Position numbers and translations under genes: made by a program
Assembly (NCBI GenBank): GCA_965204415.1
Contig: CBDBEL010000003.1
Coordinates: 248,001 to 312,000, forward strand
Direction of reading: 5' to 3'
DNA: 64,000 nt
Source of the DNA: Aldehydirespirator sp965204415
Lineage (GTDB): Bacteria > Actinomycetota > Acidimicrobiia > Acidimicrobiales > Aldehydirespiratoraceae
In this document: positions 17,141 to 25,527 of the stretch, one piece after another
How positions within the stretch are numbered: the first letter of the stretch is position 1
How the letters are laid out: each line of letters starts with the position of its first letter
Notes under the pieces: model-generated
Databases searched by the model: none
The model's input: the letters and a program-made list of their open reading frames with translations, nothing else
What the model was told of the DNA's origin: nothing

Positions 17141-19597
17141 ATGCGACTTGAAGCTGTCTATACGAGATTCTACAGGGCTTTCAACTTCGATTATCTTCGA
17201 GCAAGCAGCCCCACGGTATCTCCCAGCCCGTGGGACACTATGGATGACGGTAGGATTCGGCCATACATAACGGTCAGCATCGATCCTGAATTGACCTGCA
17301 TCGTCGGCGCGAATGAGGCTGGCAAGAGCCAACTGCTCGATGCTATCGAATTTGCGTTTGGGATCGAGAGTCCTGAGAATGCTGACTTCTGTCGATACTC
17401 AGACTACTTCAACGTTAGAGAGGCGACCTTACAGCCCCATTTCGGTGTCAAGTTTGGGAAGCTAACTCTGGACGAGATCAGCAAACTCGAAAAGATCACC
17501 GACACACAGATTCCTGCATCTGCCAGCTTCCATATCTTTCGGACTTCAGCAGATCGTGTCCGAGTTTTTGTTGACGGGGTAGAACATGACGGAGCAGCCT
17601 TGGAATCTTTCACGGGACTCCTACCTCATATCGTCAGAATAAACCCGGATCGTGCACTCCCGAATAGCGTACCACTCGCGTATCTTGCAAGCGGCGGCAG
17701 CGCTCAGAGTATTACTCGTCAAATGTGGAGACCAGCTATCGGTCCTGCGCTTGACAATGTGCCTCAACTGTTGCCGTGCCTTGACAATGCTGAGGAACTT
17801 GCGAAGCGGGTCCGGCAGGTCTTCGGACTATCTGATGGAGCGCCCTCACTGAGCCAGGACGAGCAAGAGCGACTCGACAGTGAACTTCAGTTGGCGTTTG
17901 ATCTCCTCGTAACGGTGGGCGGGATAAGCGTCGGTTCCTTCAAGGCTCTGCAAGATGCACTGAACATGGAAAATGAGGGATATGCGAATGGAATCAGGGG
18001 CGAAATGAACAATCAACTCGAACGCTCCTTAAACCTCTCCAAATGGTGGTCACAGGATAGAGACTTTCGTTTGGAGATTGATGTAAGAGAGTTTGATCTT
18101 GTGTTCACAGTACGGGATCGGACAGGAAGTAGCTACTCGTTCGGAGAGCGAAGCGGGGGCCTGAAGTATTTCCTCAGTTATCTTGTGCAATCGCTCGCAC
18201 ACATGAAGCATAGAACCGGTCCAGAAGTTCTTCTCATGGATGAACCAGACGCCTACCTGTCCAATCAAGGACAGCAGGACTTATTGCGTGTTCTGAAGGA
18301 GTTCACCGTAGACACATCGACCGTGCGAGGAGGTCAGGTCGTATTCGTGACGCATTCTCCTTTCTTGATCGACAAGAACCGTGCGGATAGGATTCGAGTG
18401 CTGGACAAGGGAAGTGGAGACGAGGGTGTTCGTGTCGTTCGCGACATCGGTCACAATCGCTTTGAGCCTCTACGAACAGCAATGGGTAGCTTTGTGGGCG
18501 AGACAGTCTTCATGGGCAACTGCAACATCGTTGTCGAAGGCGTATCTGATCAGGTTCTTCTGGCAGGCATGTCTGCATTGCTCGATATTGGAGGAAAGGA
18601 CTACGACGAAAGGCTGGACCTGAATCGAGTTACCCTGGTGCCAGCAGGTGGCGCACAGAATGTCTACTATATCACATACTTGGCTAGAGGCAGAGGGGTG
18701 GAGAAACCTGCTGTTGTGGTGCTTCTAGATGGCGATAGTGCAGGCGATGATGCTGTAAGAGAGTTGACGCAGAAGCGTAAGGGTCAGAAACGAATATTGA
18801 AAGAGGACTACATTCTTCAAATCAAGACAGATGATATCGATGATTTGGAAAGTGATTGTAGTAGAGGACCGATTGAGACTGAAGACCTTGTGGCGTTGGA
18901 TGTCGCATTTGCTGCGGTAGAGAATTATGCTCGGGAAGTAGGCTTCGATGTCTCTGATGTGTCGGAGTTTCAACGCGAAGTTACTGAGCTAGTTTCTGAT
19001 TCACACAATCTCGGACTGTTTGAAGCGATCAATAGTGCGTTGGAGACAACACAAGAGCACCGGTTCCGTATAGAGAAGTTCCCCTTCTCTCGTCACGTAG
19101 TAGATGTGTGTAGTCTTGGAACTGAGCCTTCTATAGATAAGGCGTCGATTGATCGGACATGTGACCGATTTGCCTTGCTGCTCCGACACTTGACAGCTAA
19201 GCAGAGAATGGCTGATCGTGAACGGGACCGGAAGACAATCGAAGGAAGAGTCAAGAGAGAAACGTCGGGATTCATTCGTGACTATCACTCTCCAACGAAG
19301 ATGGACTTGAAGTTGCTGTTGGAACGCATCGAAGCTGTCGTAGACGATGCAGAGGAAGGCGACAAGCTCTTGACTGATATTCGGCGTCTGAGAGAGGACT
19401 ACCAATTGGGGCTAAATCTCAATGAAGCGATTGCTGATTTGGTCGGGCTGAGGAGGCGTCTGGCAGAGTTGGAGTATGCCGAGCGTCGGGCTTTGCAGGC
19501 GTCTGATTCAGAACAACACGCTGACGACGAGGACGTGGCCGAGTGTGATGGTGAAGATGAGGATTCGGATGACCCCTCATCAAGCATCACGGAGTAA
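17141..19597 (+). CDS. OLD-family ATP-dependent nuclease (ABC ATPase + TOPRIM)
   Basis: An 818-residue protein. The ABC/SMC-type ATPase has Walker A GANEAGKS at 56-63, signature-like FGERSGG at 334-340, Walker B LLMDEPD at 364-370 and the H-loop VTHSP at 403. A TOPRIM nuclease domain follows, with VEG at 465-467 and DGDSAGDD at 530-537. This architecture is that of OLD nucleases and of GajA in Gabija-type phage defence. An acidic tail closes the protein. It follows mod by 53 bp and probably belongs to the same defence operon. Its base composition is visibly more AT-rich than the flanking genes, hinting at separate acquisition. Whether it works with Res or alone is unknown. Confidence 0.85.
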   Translation: MRLEAVYTRFYRAFNFDYLRASSPTVSPSPWDTMDDGRIRPYITVSIDPELTCIVGANEAGKSQLLDAIEFAFGIESPENADFCRYSDYFNVREATLQPHFGVKFGKLTLDEISKLEKITDTQIPASASFHIFRTSADRVRVFVDGVEHDGAALESFTGLLPHIVRINPDRALPNSVPLAYLASGGSAQSITRQMWRPAIGPALDNVPQLLPCLDNAEELAKRVRQVFGLSDGAPSLSQDEQERLDSELQLAFDLLVTVGGISVGSFKALQDALNMENEGYANGIRGEMNNQLERSLNLSKWWSQDRDFRLEIDVREFDLVFTVRDRTGSSYSFGERSGGLKYFLSYLVQSLAHMKHRTGPEVLLMDEPDAYLSNQGQQDLLRVLKEFTVDTSTVRGGQVVFVTHSPFLIDKNRADRIRVLDKGSGDEGVRVVRDIGHNRFEPLRTAMGSFVGETVFMGNCNIVVEGVSDQVLLAGMSALLDIGGKDYDERLDLNRVTLVPAGGAQNVYYITYLARGRGVEKPAVVVLLDGDSAGDDAVRELTQKRKGQKRILKEDYILQIKTDDIDDLESDCSRGPIETEDLVALDVAFAAVENYAREVGFDVSDVSEFQREVTELVSDSHNLGLFEAINSALETTQEHRFRIEKFPFSRHVVDVCSLGTEPSIDKASIDRTCDRFALLLRHLTAKQRMADRERDRKTIEGRVKRETSGFIRDYHSPTKMDLKLLLERIEAVVDDAEEGDKLLTDIRRLREDYQLGLNLNEAIADLVGLRRRLAELEYAERRALQASDSEQHADDEDVAECDGEDEDSDDPSSSITE

Positions 19598-19659
19598 TCG
19601 TAGATTGGATTGCACGGTGCGATGGTTCGCCGTGTGGGTGGTGATGGTTCTTTGAGCAA

Positions 19660-20763
19660 TCAGGTCGGTGTCGGCGTGCACGACTCCCGGTATGAGTCTT
19701 GGTAGGCGTCCCGGGCTGGGTGGTTGGTCAAGAACTGCGAGATGACGGCAGCCTTGTCAGCATCGAGTTGGGCTTCGGCCTGGGCGGGGAATCTGATCTG
19801 GTTGGCGGGCCGTACTTCTTCGAGGCTGGTGTCGGCGTAGCGACGGTGGCTGTTTCTGTAGGTGTGGACGACCACCTGACCCACGCTGCCTGACTCGTAG
19901 CTGTCGAGTGCTGACGTGTCTCCGGCAGCGGAGTCGTAGGCATCCCACGCACGAGAAGCTGCCACTAACTCCGATTCCGTCAAGTCCTCATAGCCGACGA
20001 TGGAAGGCAGATACTCCAAGCGCTGACCCAGCTTCTCCATTCTCTTCGCAATGTTCCCTTCGACATCAACAGTCCGACCGAGGGTGATGTCTGCATCGAA
20101 CTGCTCGTCCTCGGTGATGATCTCCTCGATCCAGGTGAGCACGAGGGGGGACACGTCAGGGAACGCCAACAGAAGCCGGGTTGTGAGCGCGTAGTCGAAT
20201 AGCTCCTCCTGGGCTTCTTCGTAGGCTTCTACGACATGCTCGTAGGAGCGCTGCGTTTCGTCTCGGATTCCCTTCGCCTCTACTACATCCAGTTCGTCTG
20301 TCGCAGCGGCGACGGCATCTTCGGCTGCCTGTAGTTCCAGAGCCAGCGCATCACGGGCTGCTGCTGTGCGGTCTAGCTGATCCCAATGGGCCTGGATCGT
20401 GGAGCACCACTCGAACCGGTCGCCCAAACGCTCCGGTTCAGGCACGGTCGTGGTGGTCACGGCAGCCGTCGTGGTGCTGGTGCTAGCTGGCTGACTCGTC
20501 TGTTCCTGTTCAGGCTCGGGGATGGGATCGGCTTCCTCCTGCTGCTCTACCTCTTGTGTGGCATCAGGCTCGGTGGAGGGCTGATCCTCGGCTTCTGCCG
20601 GAGCAGCAGAGTCGGTGTCGTCCGGCTCGCCTTGGGTAGTGGACGTGGCTGGCTGGGTGTCGGCTGCCTGCTCGGGCTGGTCGCCGTCTTCGCCTCCGCA
20701 CGCCAGGGAGAGCAGGACGACAGCAACGACGACGGGGATGAGACGGACGCTTGGCGCAGGCAT
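19660..20763 (-). CDS. Secreted lipoprotein of unknown function
   Basis: A 367-residue lipoprotein. It has a signal peptide with lipobox LSLAC (Cys22), then a long disordered linker rich in Pro, Glu, Thr and Gln (about 25-110). A mostly helical domain follows, with coiled-coil-like stretches (LQAAEDAVAAATDELDVVEAKG) and a C-terminal Cys near SCTPTPT. The start ATG 20763 has a good GGAGGGAG ribosome site. It is convergent with the OLD gene, 63 bp apart. The 5' leader contains an elaborate inverted-repeat structure (see 20798-20904), so expression is probably controlled post-initiation. The family is not recognised; it likely sits on the outer face of the membrane. Confidence 0.75.
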   Translation of the reverse strand: MPAPSVRLIPVVVAVVLLSLACGGEDGDQPEQAADTQPATSTTQGEPDDTDSAAPAEAEDQPSTEPDATQEVEQQEEADPIPEPEQEQTSQPASTSTTTAAVTTTTVPEPERLGDRFEWCSTIQAHWDQLDRTAAARDALALELQAAEDAVAAATDELDVVEAKGIRDETQRSYEHVVEAYEEAQEELFDYALTTRLLLAFPDVSPLVLTWIEEIITEDEQFDADITLGRTVDVEGNIAKRMEKLGQRLEYLPSIVGYEDLTESELVAASRAWDAYDSAAGDTSALDSYESGSVGQVVVHTYRNSHRRYADTSLEEVRPANQIRFPAQAEAQLDADKAAVISQFLTNHPARDAYQDSYRESCTPTPT

Positions 20764-20797
20764 GGTGGCTCCCTCCGGTGCGGGTTAGGGCGTTCGT

Positions 20798-20904
20798 GCC
20801 AGCGAATGCCTGTGACCGAGCCGAAGGGAGCCATGGCGAGGCCCACCCGCGGTGGTCCCCGGTCACTGATCGGGGGTTGGCTAAGACCCCCTGCATTCGC
20901 TGGC
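20798..20904 (-). ncRNA. Candidate structured cis-regulatory RNA in the lipoprotein leader
   Basis: On the minus strand a perfect 12-bp stem (GCCAGCGAATGC / GCATTCGCTGGC) closes a 107-nt domain lying 35 nt upstream of the lipoprotein ATG. Inside are a GGGGGT-ACCCCC hairpin and a GTGACCG-CGGTCAC stem enclosing a CCACC-GGTGG hairpin. Several nested perfect stems just before a ribosome site look like a riboswitch or attenuator. The core CCGGGGACC...GGTGGG faintly recalls c-di-AMP (ydaO) riboswitches that control actinobacterial wall proteins, but the conserved 3' part is not apparent, so the class is left open. Confidence 0.45.
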
Positions 20905-21408
20905 GAGCGGCACCGTAGCTGTGCCCGTCGAAAGGCTGCAAGCGCTTCGGCGGGATGCGCTCACCATGAACGTTGCGGACGTGGCCAAGCACGACCTACA
21001 TGTCGGCTTCGCCGGGTTTCTTTCGGGAGGCCCGTGTCAGTGGACTTCAGGCGTTCGCACCGCTCTGACCTCGGCAAACGCTTTCTCGTAAGGGATGATC
21101 TGTAACGTTGTCGTAATAATCCGTCCGAGACTTGGCCGGAATCCGTCCGACTGGTCTTGGAGGCCCTGCCGTGTGGCCTGCAATTTCAAGGGCGTTTAAT
21201 TTCGCGCCAGCGCCACGAGGGCGGGAATGTGCGCATTGTTGCGCGAAATACCGGACCGAGCCGATCTTATGGCCCCCGCACGGTACCACAGTGCTTGATT
21301 TCGTGCGATCAGGCGCCCCCGGCGGCCGGTAGCGCTCCGCTGGACGCGCTGGGGCGGCCTGGGGCCGCCTCGGTGGCCGGCCGGGCCGCTCAGATCAGGC
21401 TCTGGCGG
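20905..21408. other. Intergenic stretch with a transposon-end-like motif
   Basis: I find no convincing gene here. Bases 21199-21249 hold ATTTCGCGC, then CCACGAGGGCGGG (21213-21225), then GCGCGAAAT. This is the same set found about 190 bp beyond the stop codons of the transposase-like genes at 5201 and 26966. I read it as the left end of the degraded element whose transposase remnant starts at 21409. Confidence 0.5.
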
Positions 21409-22180
21409 CTATGGGGAGCGGCTGTGGAACTCGCACAGCGTCCGCGACAGCCGCAGCAGCTGGTAGCAGCTGATGTTGAACCGGAAGCGGTCCTCCATAT
21501 GGGAGCACAGCTTCCAGCGGATCCGGTACTTCAGGTCCGCGAATGTGGACTCGATGTCCTCGCGGCCGCCGTGGAGCTTGAAGGCTGGGTCGGACTCGGG
21601 GATTGGGCGCAGCGACCGGGTGCGTCGGGTGTGGGGGCTGGTGTGGATCTCGGCCGGGGTGCTGTTGAGCCGGACTGTTGCGGTGGCGCCCTTGAAGCAG
21701 CCGGGGGCGCCGCTGTCGTGGGGGATCCGGACCTTCAGGTAGGCGGTGCTGTTGCCGTCTTTGGTCTCGTCGCCCCAACGGAAGTGTGCGCGCTCTAGGG
21801 GGATCGCCATGGCGGTGCCCTGGGTGTTGGGGAGCTTCACGCACGTCGACCCGTTGACGGTCTTGATCTCGAGTTCGCGGATCTTGCCATCGCGGCAGGT
21901 GACCGGATGCGGGCCGATGTTGCCCTGGCGGTACTTGCCGCCGGCGAGCTCTTGGGTCTTGACGATCGGAATCACCCCGAGGGCCAAGACTTTGTCAAGC
22001 CGCGCCTCGCCCCGCATCCCGCCCATGTCCGCCGGAATCGGATGGGGACGTAGGCGCCAACAGCGCCAAACGCTGCGGCTGCGGCCCCGGCGCGCACATC
22101 GCGAACCTGAGCGACGATCTGGGCAACTCGGCGGATGCGGCGGCGTTCCTTGCGGGTCAGGCCGGCGAATCGGCACGACC
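21409..22180 (-). pseudogene. Remnant of the same DDE transposase-like family
   Basis: The C-terminal half of a transposase related to, but clearly diverged from, the one at 5201-8293. Shared marks are SLRPIPESDPAFK against SPLPASDPHFR, the Glu helix GGREDIESTFADLKYR against DPESINSNIKDLL, and the following ISCYQLLRLSRTL. A frame change near 22030-22045 separates an upstream piece (FAGLTRKERRRIRR...GAYVPI) from the rest (ADMGGMRGEARLDKVLALG), and the N-terminal half is absent. It appears to have inserted into, or recombined with, the nucleotidyltransferase gene immediately upstream, which it truncates. The stop-to-end distance (about 195 bp to CCACGAGGGCGGG) matches its relatives. Confidence 0.7.
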
Positions 22181-22464
22181 TGCTGCGTGAACCCGTGGTC
22201 TGTCAAGACGGAGTCGATGTGGCTCATACGTGAACGGCTCGTGCGGAGGTTCACCACAACGTCGAGGTCGTAGCTCCAGCGAAGACCGGCCCCGCCGACC
22301 GTCTGAGCACCTGCGGGGCTGCGTGCTGTCTGGTGCAGAAGCACCATCTGGCCGCCTATCAGTGTCCAGCCTTCGCCGAGATCCTCGGCGACAGCCATCA
22401 GGGTGTCCCAGGCCTGTGCCTGCTGCCCCTCCAGGGGCGGCAGCACAACAGCCGCCGCGCTCAC
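22181..22464 (-). pseudogene. Nucleotidyltransferase (AbiEii-like) gene, truncated
   Basis: The N-terminal part, about 95 residues, of a nucleotidyltransferase-fold protein. The start GTG 22464 overlaps the upstream gene's TGA (GTGA). It shows WTLIGGQMVLLHQ and SYDLDVVVNL, the G-G and D-x-D positions of the nucleotidyltransferase active site, as in AbiEii-type toxins. Coding resemblance ends near DHGFTQQVV, where the transposase remnant begins, so the catalytic fold is incomplete. Together with the HTH gene upstream it formed a two-gene toxin-antitoxin-like operon that is now broken. The exact junction is uncertain by some tens of bases. Confidence 0.65.
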
Positions 22465-23114
22465 CGCAGGCTCTCGATGATGGCGTCGGCGATCCGCTGC
22501 TCTCGTGGATGAGGCGAGACGCACAGGTCCAGCGCAACCACCGCCGCCGGGGCGACCTGACCGGCACCGCCGTCTGCGCGGCGCACCGCGCCAGCAGCAC
22601 AACGCGCCCGCAACAAGCGCCAGGCGTCCGCAGACACCGACCGGACCAGCACTCGGCCCAGCGGATCCGCGGCAAGGCCGCACATCGGGTGCGGATGCTC
22701 GAGGTGCTGCTGCCAGTCCTGTTCGACGTAGACGTGCGCCTCATCGGCCAACGGGTCGAGCATGTCCGCATACGCGGCCGCGGCGTGCATGCCACTGACA
22801 GCCACATCCGGGCTCGCGAGCAGCGCTGACACCATTGGTGACCCCGCGCTGTAGCGACCGAGAGCTCCCCGGTTGACGTAACGGTGAGGGTCCTCGAAGT
22901 CGATGCGCCCAGCGAGGATGTCGCGCCAGGCCGCAGCCGCCGACAACGGGCGGCCCCCGCGGGGCGGGGCTGCTGCGAGCGCGTGGACCTCGCCGGCGGG
23001 CAGCAGCCACGCGTTGGCGACCCGCACAGCCGGCAGCAGACCCCGATGCAGGTAGCGGCGCACCTGCTCGGCTCCCACCCCGAGCACCCGGCCGGCCTCG
23101 GCCAGCGACATCAT
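22461..23114 (-). CDS. HTH protein, likely antitoxin of the truncated nucleotidyltransferase
   Basis: About 217 residues from ATG 23114, with an AGGAG immediately before; a second ATG follows directly, and a GTG at 23138 is possible. An N-terminal MerR/excisionase-type helix-turn-helix (SLAEAGRVLGVGAEQVRRYLHRGLLP) precedes a domain with RGALGRYSAGSPMVSALLASPDVAVSG and YVEQDWQQHLEHP. The open frame reaching back to 23768 is antisense to another gene and not real. The stop overlaps the nucleotidyltransferase start, so the two were translationally coupled. With its partner destroyed it survives as an orphan regulator. The DNA-binding role is inferred from the HTH. Confidence 0.65.
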   Translation of the reverse strand: MMSLAEAGRVLGVGAEQVRRYLHRGLLPAVRVANAWLLPAGEVHALAAAPPRGGRPLSAAAAWRDILAGRIDFEDPHRYVNRGALGRYSAGSPMVSALLASPDVAVSGMHAAAAYADMLDPLADEAHVYVEQDWQQHLEHPHPMCGLAADPLGRVLVRSVSADAWRLLRARCAAGAVRRADGGAGQVAPAAVVALDLCVSPHPREQRIADAIIESLR

Positions 23115-23292
23115 CTCCTGGACGCGAGCGGGGTCCACCGTTTGTCCACAGGCTCCAGGGCGACGCCCGGCACAGTTCATCCGCGCCGGCATCCTCGCAG
23201 CCACCGTCCAAGAACACGTGGCGTGGAGTGCGTTGTGGCCGACGCGACTCGCGGGACTCGAGCGCGAGCCAGCGCCAACGGGGGGAGGAGCG

Positions 23293-23889
23293 CTATCGGA
23301 TGCCTTCGTACCAGCCCGCACCGAAGAGGAGGTTGCCGCGCCGCACGACCCAGGTGTGCTTGGGCGCATCCTCGCGTGTGACCGGGTGCGTGAACAGGTA
23401 GGACACCCACTGGCCCGCGCCGCCGTCGACGGTTCGGGCGAAGGCGGCGCCGTAGTCGTAGCCGCTGGCATCGACGCGCTCGCGGGTCGTCCCCACGAGC
23501 TCGGGGCGGTTGGAGTTGGCGACGGTGTACAGCGCGCCGTCGCGGTCTTCGAGCAGGAACACGTACCAGGGGCCGTCCAGCGCCTCGGGGCCGTTGTAGA
23601 ACTCGAGGGCCGCTTCGGCGCCGTCGCGTTCGTGGCGGTCGAGCGCTTCCTCGACCAGCCAGATGGCGTAGGCAGGCGCGTTGGTCTTCGAGGGCTTGTC
23701 GGTGCCGCCGCCGCGAAGGGCGACGATGCCCACGATGAGCGCAGCCACTGAGACGGCGGCTGCGACAACGGCCAGCACCAACGCCGCGGCGGCGGTACGG
23801 CTGCCCGACATGGGCCGGAGCATACCCACAGGCCGCGAGGCCGTCCTCGGCAGCTTGCCGTCGACGGCGAGTGAGGCCGCCGTTAGCAC
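23293..23889 (-). CDS. Membrane-anchored Cache-domain sensor-like protein
   Basis: A 198-residue protein (172 residues if started at Met27, base 23811, which leaves a tidier N-terminus). One transmembrane helix (ALVLAVVAAAVSVAALIVGIV) is followed by an extracytoplasmic single-Cache-like domain. Diagnostic pieces are WYVFLLEDRDGALYTVANSNRPELVG, DASGYDYGAAFARTVDGGAGQWVSYLFTHP, and KHTWVVRRGNLLFGAGWYEG at the end. Cache domains bind small ligands such as carboxylates or amino acids. Here no kinase, cyclase or chemoreceptor domain is attached, so it may be a stand-alone binding protein or a subunit. No operon partner is evident. Confidence 0.7.
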   Translation of the reverse strand: MLTAASLAVDGKLPRTASRPVGMLRPMSGSRTAAAALVLAVVAAAVSVAALIVGIVALRGGGTDKPSKTNAPAYAIWLVEEALDRHERDGAEAALEFYNGPEALDGPWYVFLLEDRDGALYTVANSNRPELVGTTRERVDASGYDYGAAFARTVDGGAGQWVSYLFTHPVTREDAPKHTWVVRRGNLLFGAGWYEGIR

Positions 23890-23920
23890 GGCCAGACCCC
23901 GCGAGTTCGCAAGCTATCCC

Positions 23921-23989
23921 GCTGCGAATCTGCAAGTTAGATTGCTGCGGATTTGCACGTTAGATAGCTGCGAGTTTGTCGGATAGGCG
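23921..23989. repeat. Three tandem 23-bp iterons upstream of the AAA ATPase gene
   Basis: Three imperfect direct repeats with a strict 23-bp period, each starting GCTGCGA/G, at 23921, 23944 and 23967; copies 1 and 2 share about 19 of 23 bases. A more degenerate fourth unit (GCGAGTTCGCAAGCTATCCC) lies at 23901. They end immediately before the -10 element of the downstream gene, so they are probable protein-binding sites for its control. Confidence 0.75.
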
Positions 23990-24001
23990 TATAGTCGGGG
24001 G
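23990..24001 (+). promoter_or_regulatory. Leaderless -10 element of the AAA ATPase gene
   Basis: TATAGT at 23990-23995 is followed by six bases (CGGGGG) and then the ATG at 24002. This is the geometry in which transcription starts at the A of the start codon. No ribosome site could be used, and no good -35 is seen at 17-18 bp, where the third iteron lies. Confidence 0.55.
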
Positions 24002-25270
24002 ATGGAAACCGTCGCACGGCACATCCGACCCCAGATTGAGGCTGCGCTGGAATGGTCGCGCGTTGTTCTGCTCCACGGAGCCCGGCAGAGCGGCAAGTCG
24101 ACACTGGCGCAGGCGATCGCCCAGAGCCGCGGGGGCACCTATATCTCCTTGGACGACGACGACCTGCGCGAAGGCGTGCTGACCGATCCGGTGGCCTTCT
24201 TGGCCAGCCAGAGGTATCCGCTGGTGATCGACGAGGTCCAGCGCGGCGGCGATCGGATGATCGTCGCGGTGAAGCGGCTCGTGGACCGCGAGAACGAGCC
24301 AGGGCGGTTCCTGCTCACAGGATCCACCAACTTCCTGACTGTGCCCAACATCAGCGAGTCCCTCGCCGGCCGGGTACAGATCTTCCACTTGTGGCCGCTG
24401 TCGGAGGCGGAGCTGGCCGGCACGCACTCCACGGAGATCGACAGCTGGTTCGAGGGCGGCCCCGCACCGTCCCCGGCAGCCGACCTCGGTCGGGCCGACT
24501 ACTTCGCCCGCGCCTGCCGGGGAGGTTATCCCGAGGTCGTCGGCCTCAGCCCGAGCCGCCGCCGGCACTGGTTTGCGAGCTATGTCGAGACGGTGGTCCA
24601 ACGCGACATCGCCGCGCTGGCCGACATCCGCAAGACGGCATCGCTGCCGCGCCTGCTGCGCTGGGCCGCGGCCTGCACCAGCAGCCAGATCAATCAGTCG
24701 GATGCCGCAAGAGATCTCGAGGTAAGCCGCTCGGTGGTCGCCTCGTACCTGGAGTGGCTCCAAACCGTCTTCTTGATACACGAGCTCCCAGCCTGGTCTC
24801 GGCGCCTCTCATCGCGCACGACTCGACGACCGAAGTACCACATCACCGACTCCGGGCTGGCTGCCAGCCTCATGGGGGTCGAGCCCGAAGCACTAGCGTC
24901 ACCCACCGCTCCCGCCTCGGGGCCGCTACTGGAATCCTTCGCCGTGAACGAGATCGCCCGGCAGCTCGCCGCCTCCTCCCGGCAATGCACGCTCTATCAC
25001 TGGCGCAACCACCAAGACCGCCAATACCGCAGCCGCGAGATCGACCTGATCCTCGAAGCTCCCAACGGCGACGTGGTCGCGGTGGAGATCAAGGCGGCCG
25101 GCTCGCCCCCGGCCGATGCCATCAACCACCTCCGCTGGCTGCGAGACAAGCTCGATGCCTCCAGCCCCGGCGCCTTCCGGGCCGGCATCCTCCTGCACAC
25201 CGGCCCATACGCGCTCTCTGCCGGCGACCGCCTCCACCTCCACCCCGTCGGCACCCTGTGGTCCGCCTAG
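24002..25270 (+). CDS. AAA_14 / DUF4143 ATPase
   Basis: A 422-residue ATPase of the AAA_14 plus DUF4143 type. It has Walker A GARQSGKST at 26-34, Walker B YPLVIDEVQR around 72-81, and sensor FLLTGSTNFL. Mid-protein is the DUF4143 helical/winged region (ASYVETVVQRDIAALADI, PKYHITDSGLAA). The C-terminal PD-(D/E)XK-like segment reads REIDLILEAPNGDVVAVEIKAAG. Length and order match the family, which is common in accessory regions and whose biological role is still unclear. The gene appears leaderless and is preceded by 23-bp iterons, implying dedicated regulation. It is complete with no disruptions. Confidence 0.85.
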   Translation: METVARHIRPQIEAALEWSRVVLLHGARQSGKSTLAQAIAQSRGGTYISLDDDDLREGVLTDPVAFLASQRYPLVIDEVQRGGDRMIVAVKRLVDRENEPGRFLLTGSTNFLTVPNISESLAGRVQIFHLWPLSEAELAGTHSTEIDSWFEGGPAPSPAADLGRADYFARACRGGYPEVVGLSPSRRRHWFASYVETVVQRDIAALADIRKTASLPRLLRWAAACTSSQINQSDAARDLEVSRSVVASYLEWLQTVFLIHELPAWSRRLSSRTTRRPKYHITDSGLAASLMGVEPEALASPTAPASGPLLESFAVNEIARQLAASSRQCTLYHWRNHQDRQYRSREIDLILEAPNGDVVAVEIKAAGSPPADAINHLRWLRDKLDASSPGAFRAGILLHTGPYALSAGDRLHLHPVGTLWSA

Positions 25271-25527
25271 CAGCCGGCCCCGACCTGGTCGTCGTGAGCT
25301 GCAGCTCGTGCGGATCGCCGACACGAATCTGCCGAACACAGGGCTCGGGTCGTTGGCCGGCGAGCTGAGCCGGAGCGGCTGGGCGATCGCTGACACCACC
25401 AGTGGCACCCTCGTCGATTGGAGTGTTCAGGAAGAATGAGCCGGGCGGCCGTACGGCACCAAACCGGCAACCAGTAGCGCGTGCATGCACTGCGGTGATG
25501 GTCACCGTTTGCCGATTCCGAAGCGGC
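25271..25527. other. Gap with no supported gene
   Basis: Between the ATPase stop and the PIN-like gene, a plus-strand frame ends at 25439 (RIADTNLPNTGLGSLAGEL...), but it lacks a start of its own and overlaps the ATPase. It may be a degraded gene end; I do not call it. Confidence 0.4.

Noticed and set aside
22461..23768. 435-codon frame suggesting a large HTH protein
   Set aside because: The first 218 codons are antisense-frame reading of the Cache protein gene (Ser/Thr/Arg-rich). Protein-like sequence starts only at 23114.
24052..25368. 438-codon plus frame overlapping the AAA_14 ATPase
   Set aside because: It is out of frame with the ATPase motifs, rich in Arg/Pro and without recognisable domains; a GC-driven shadow.
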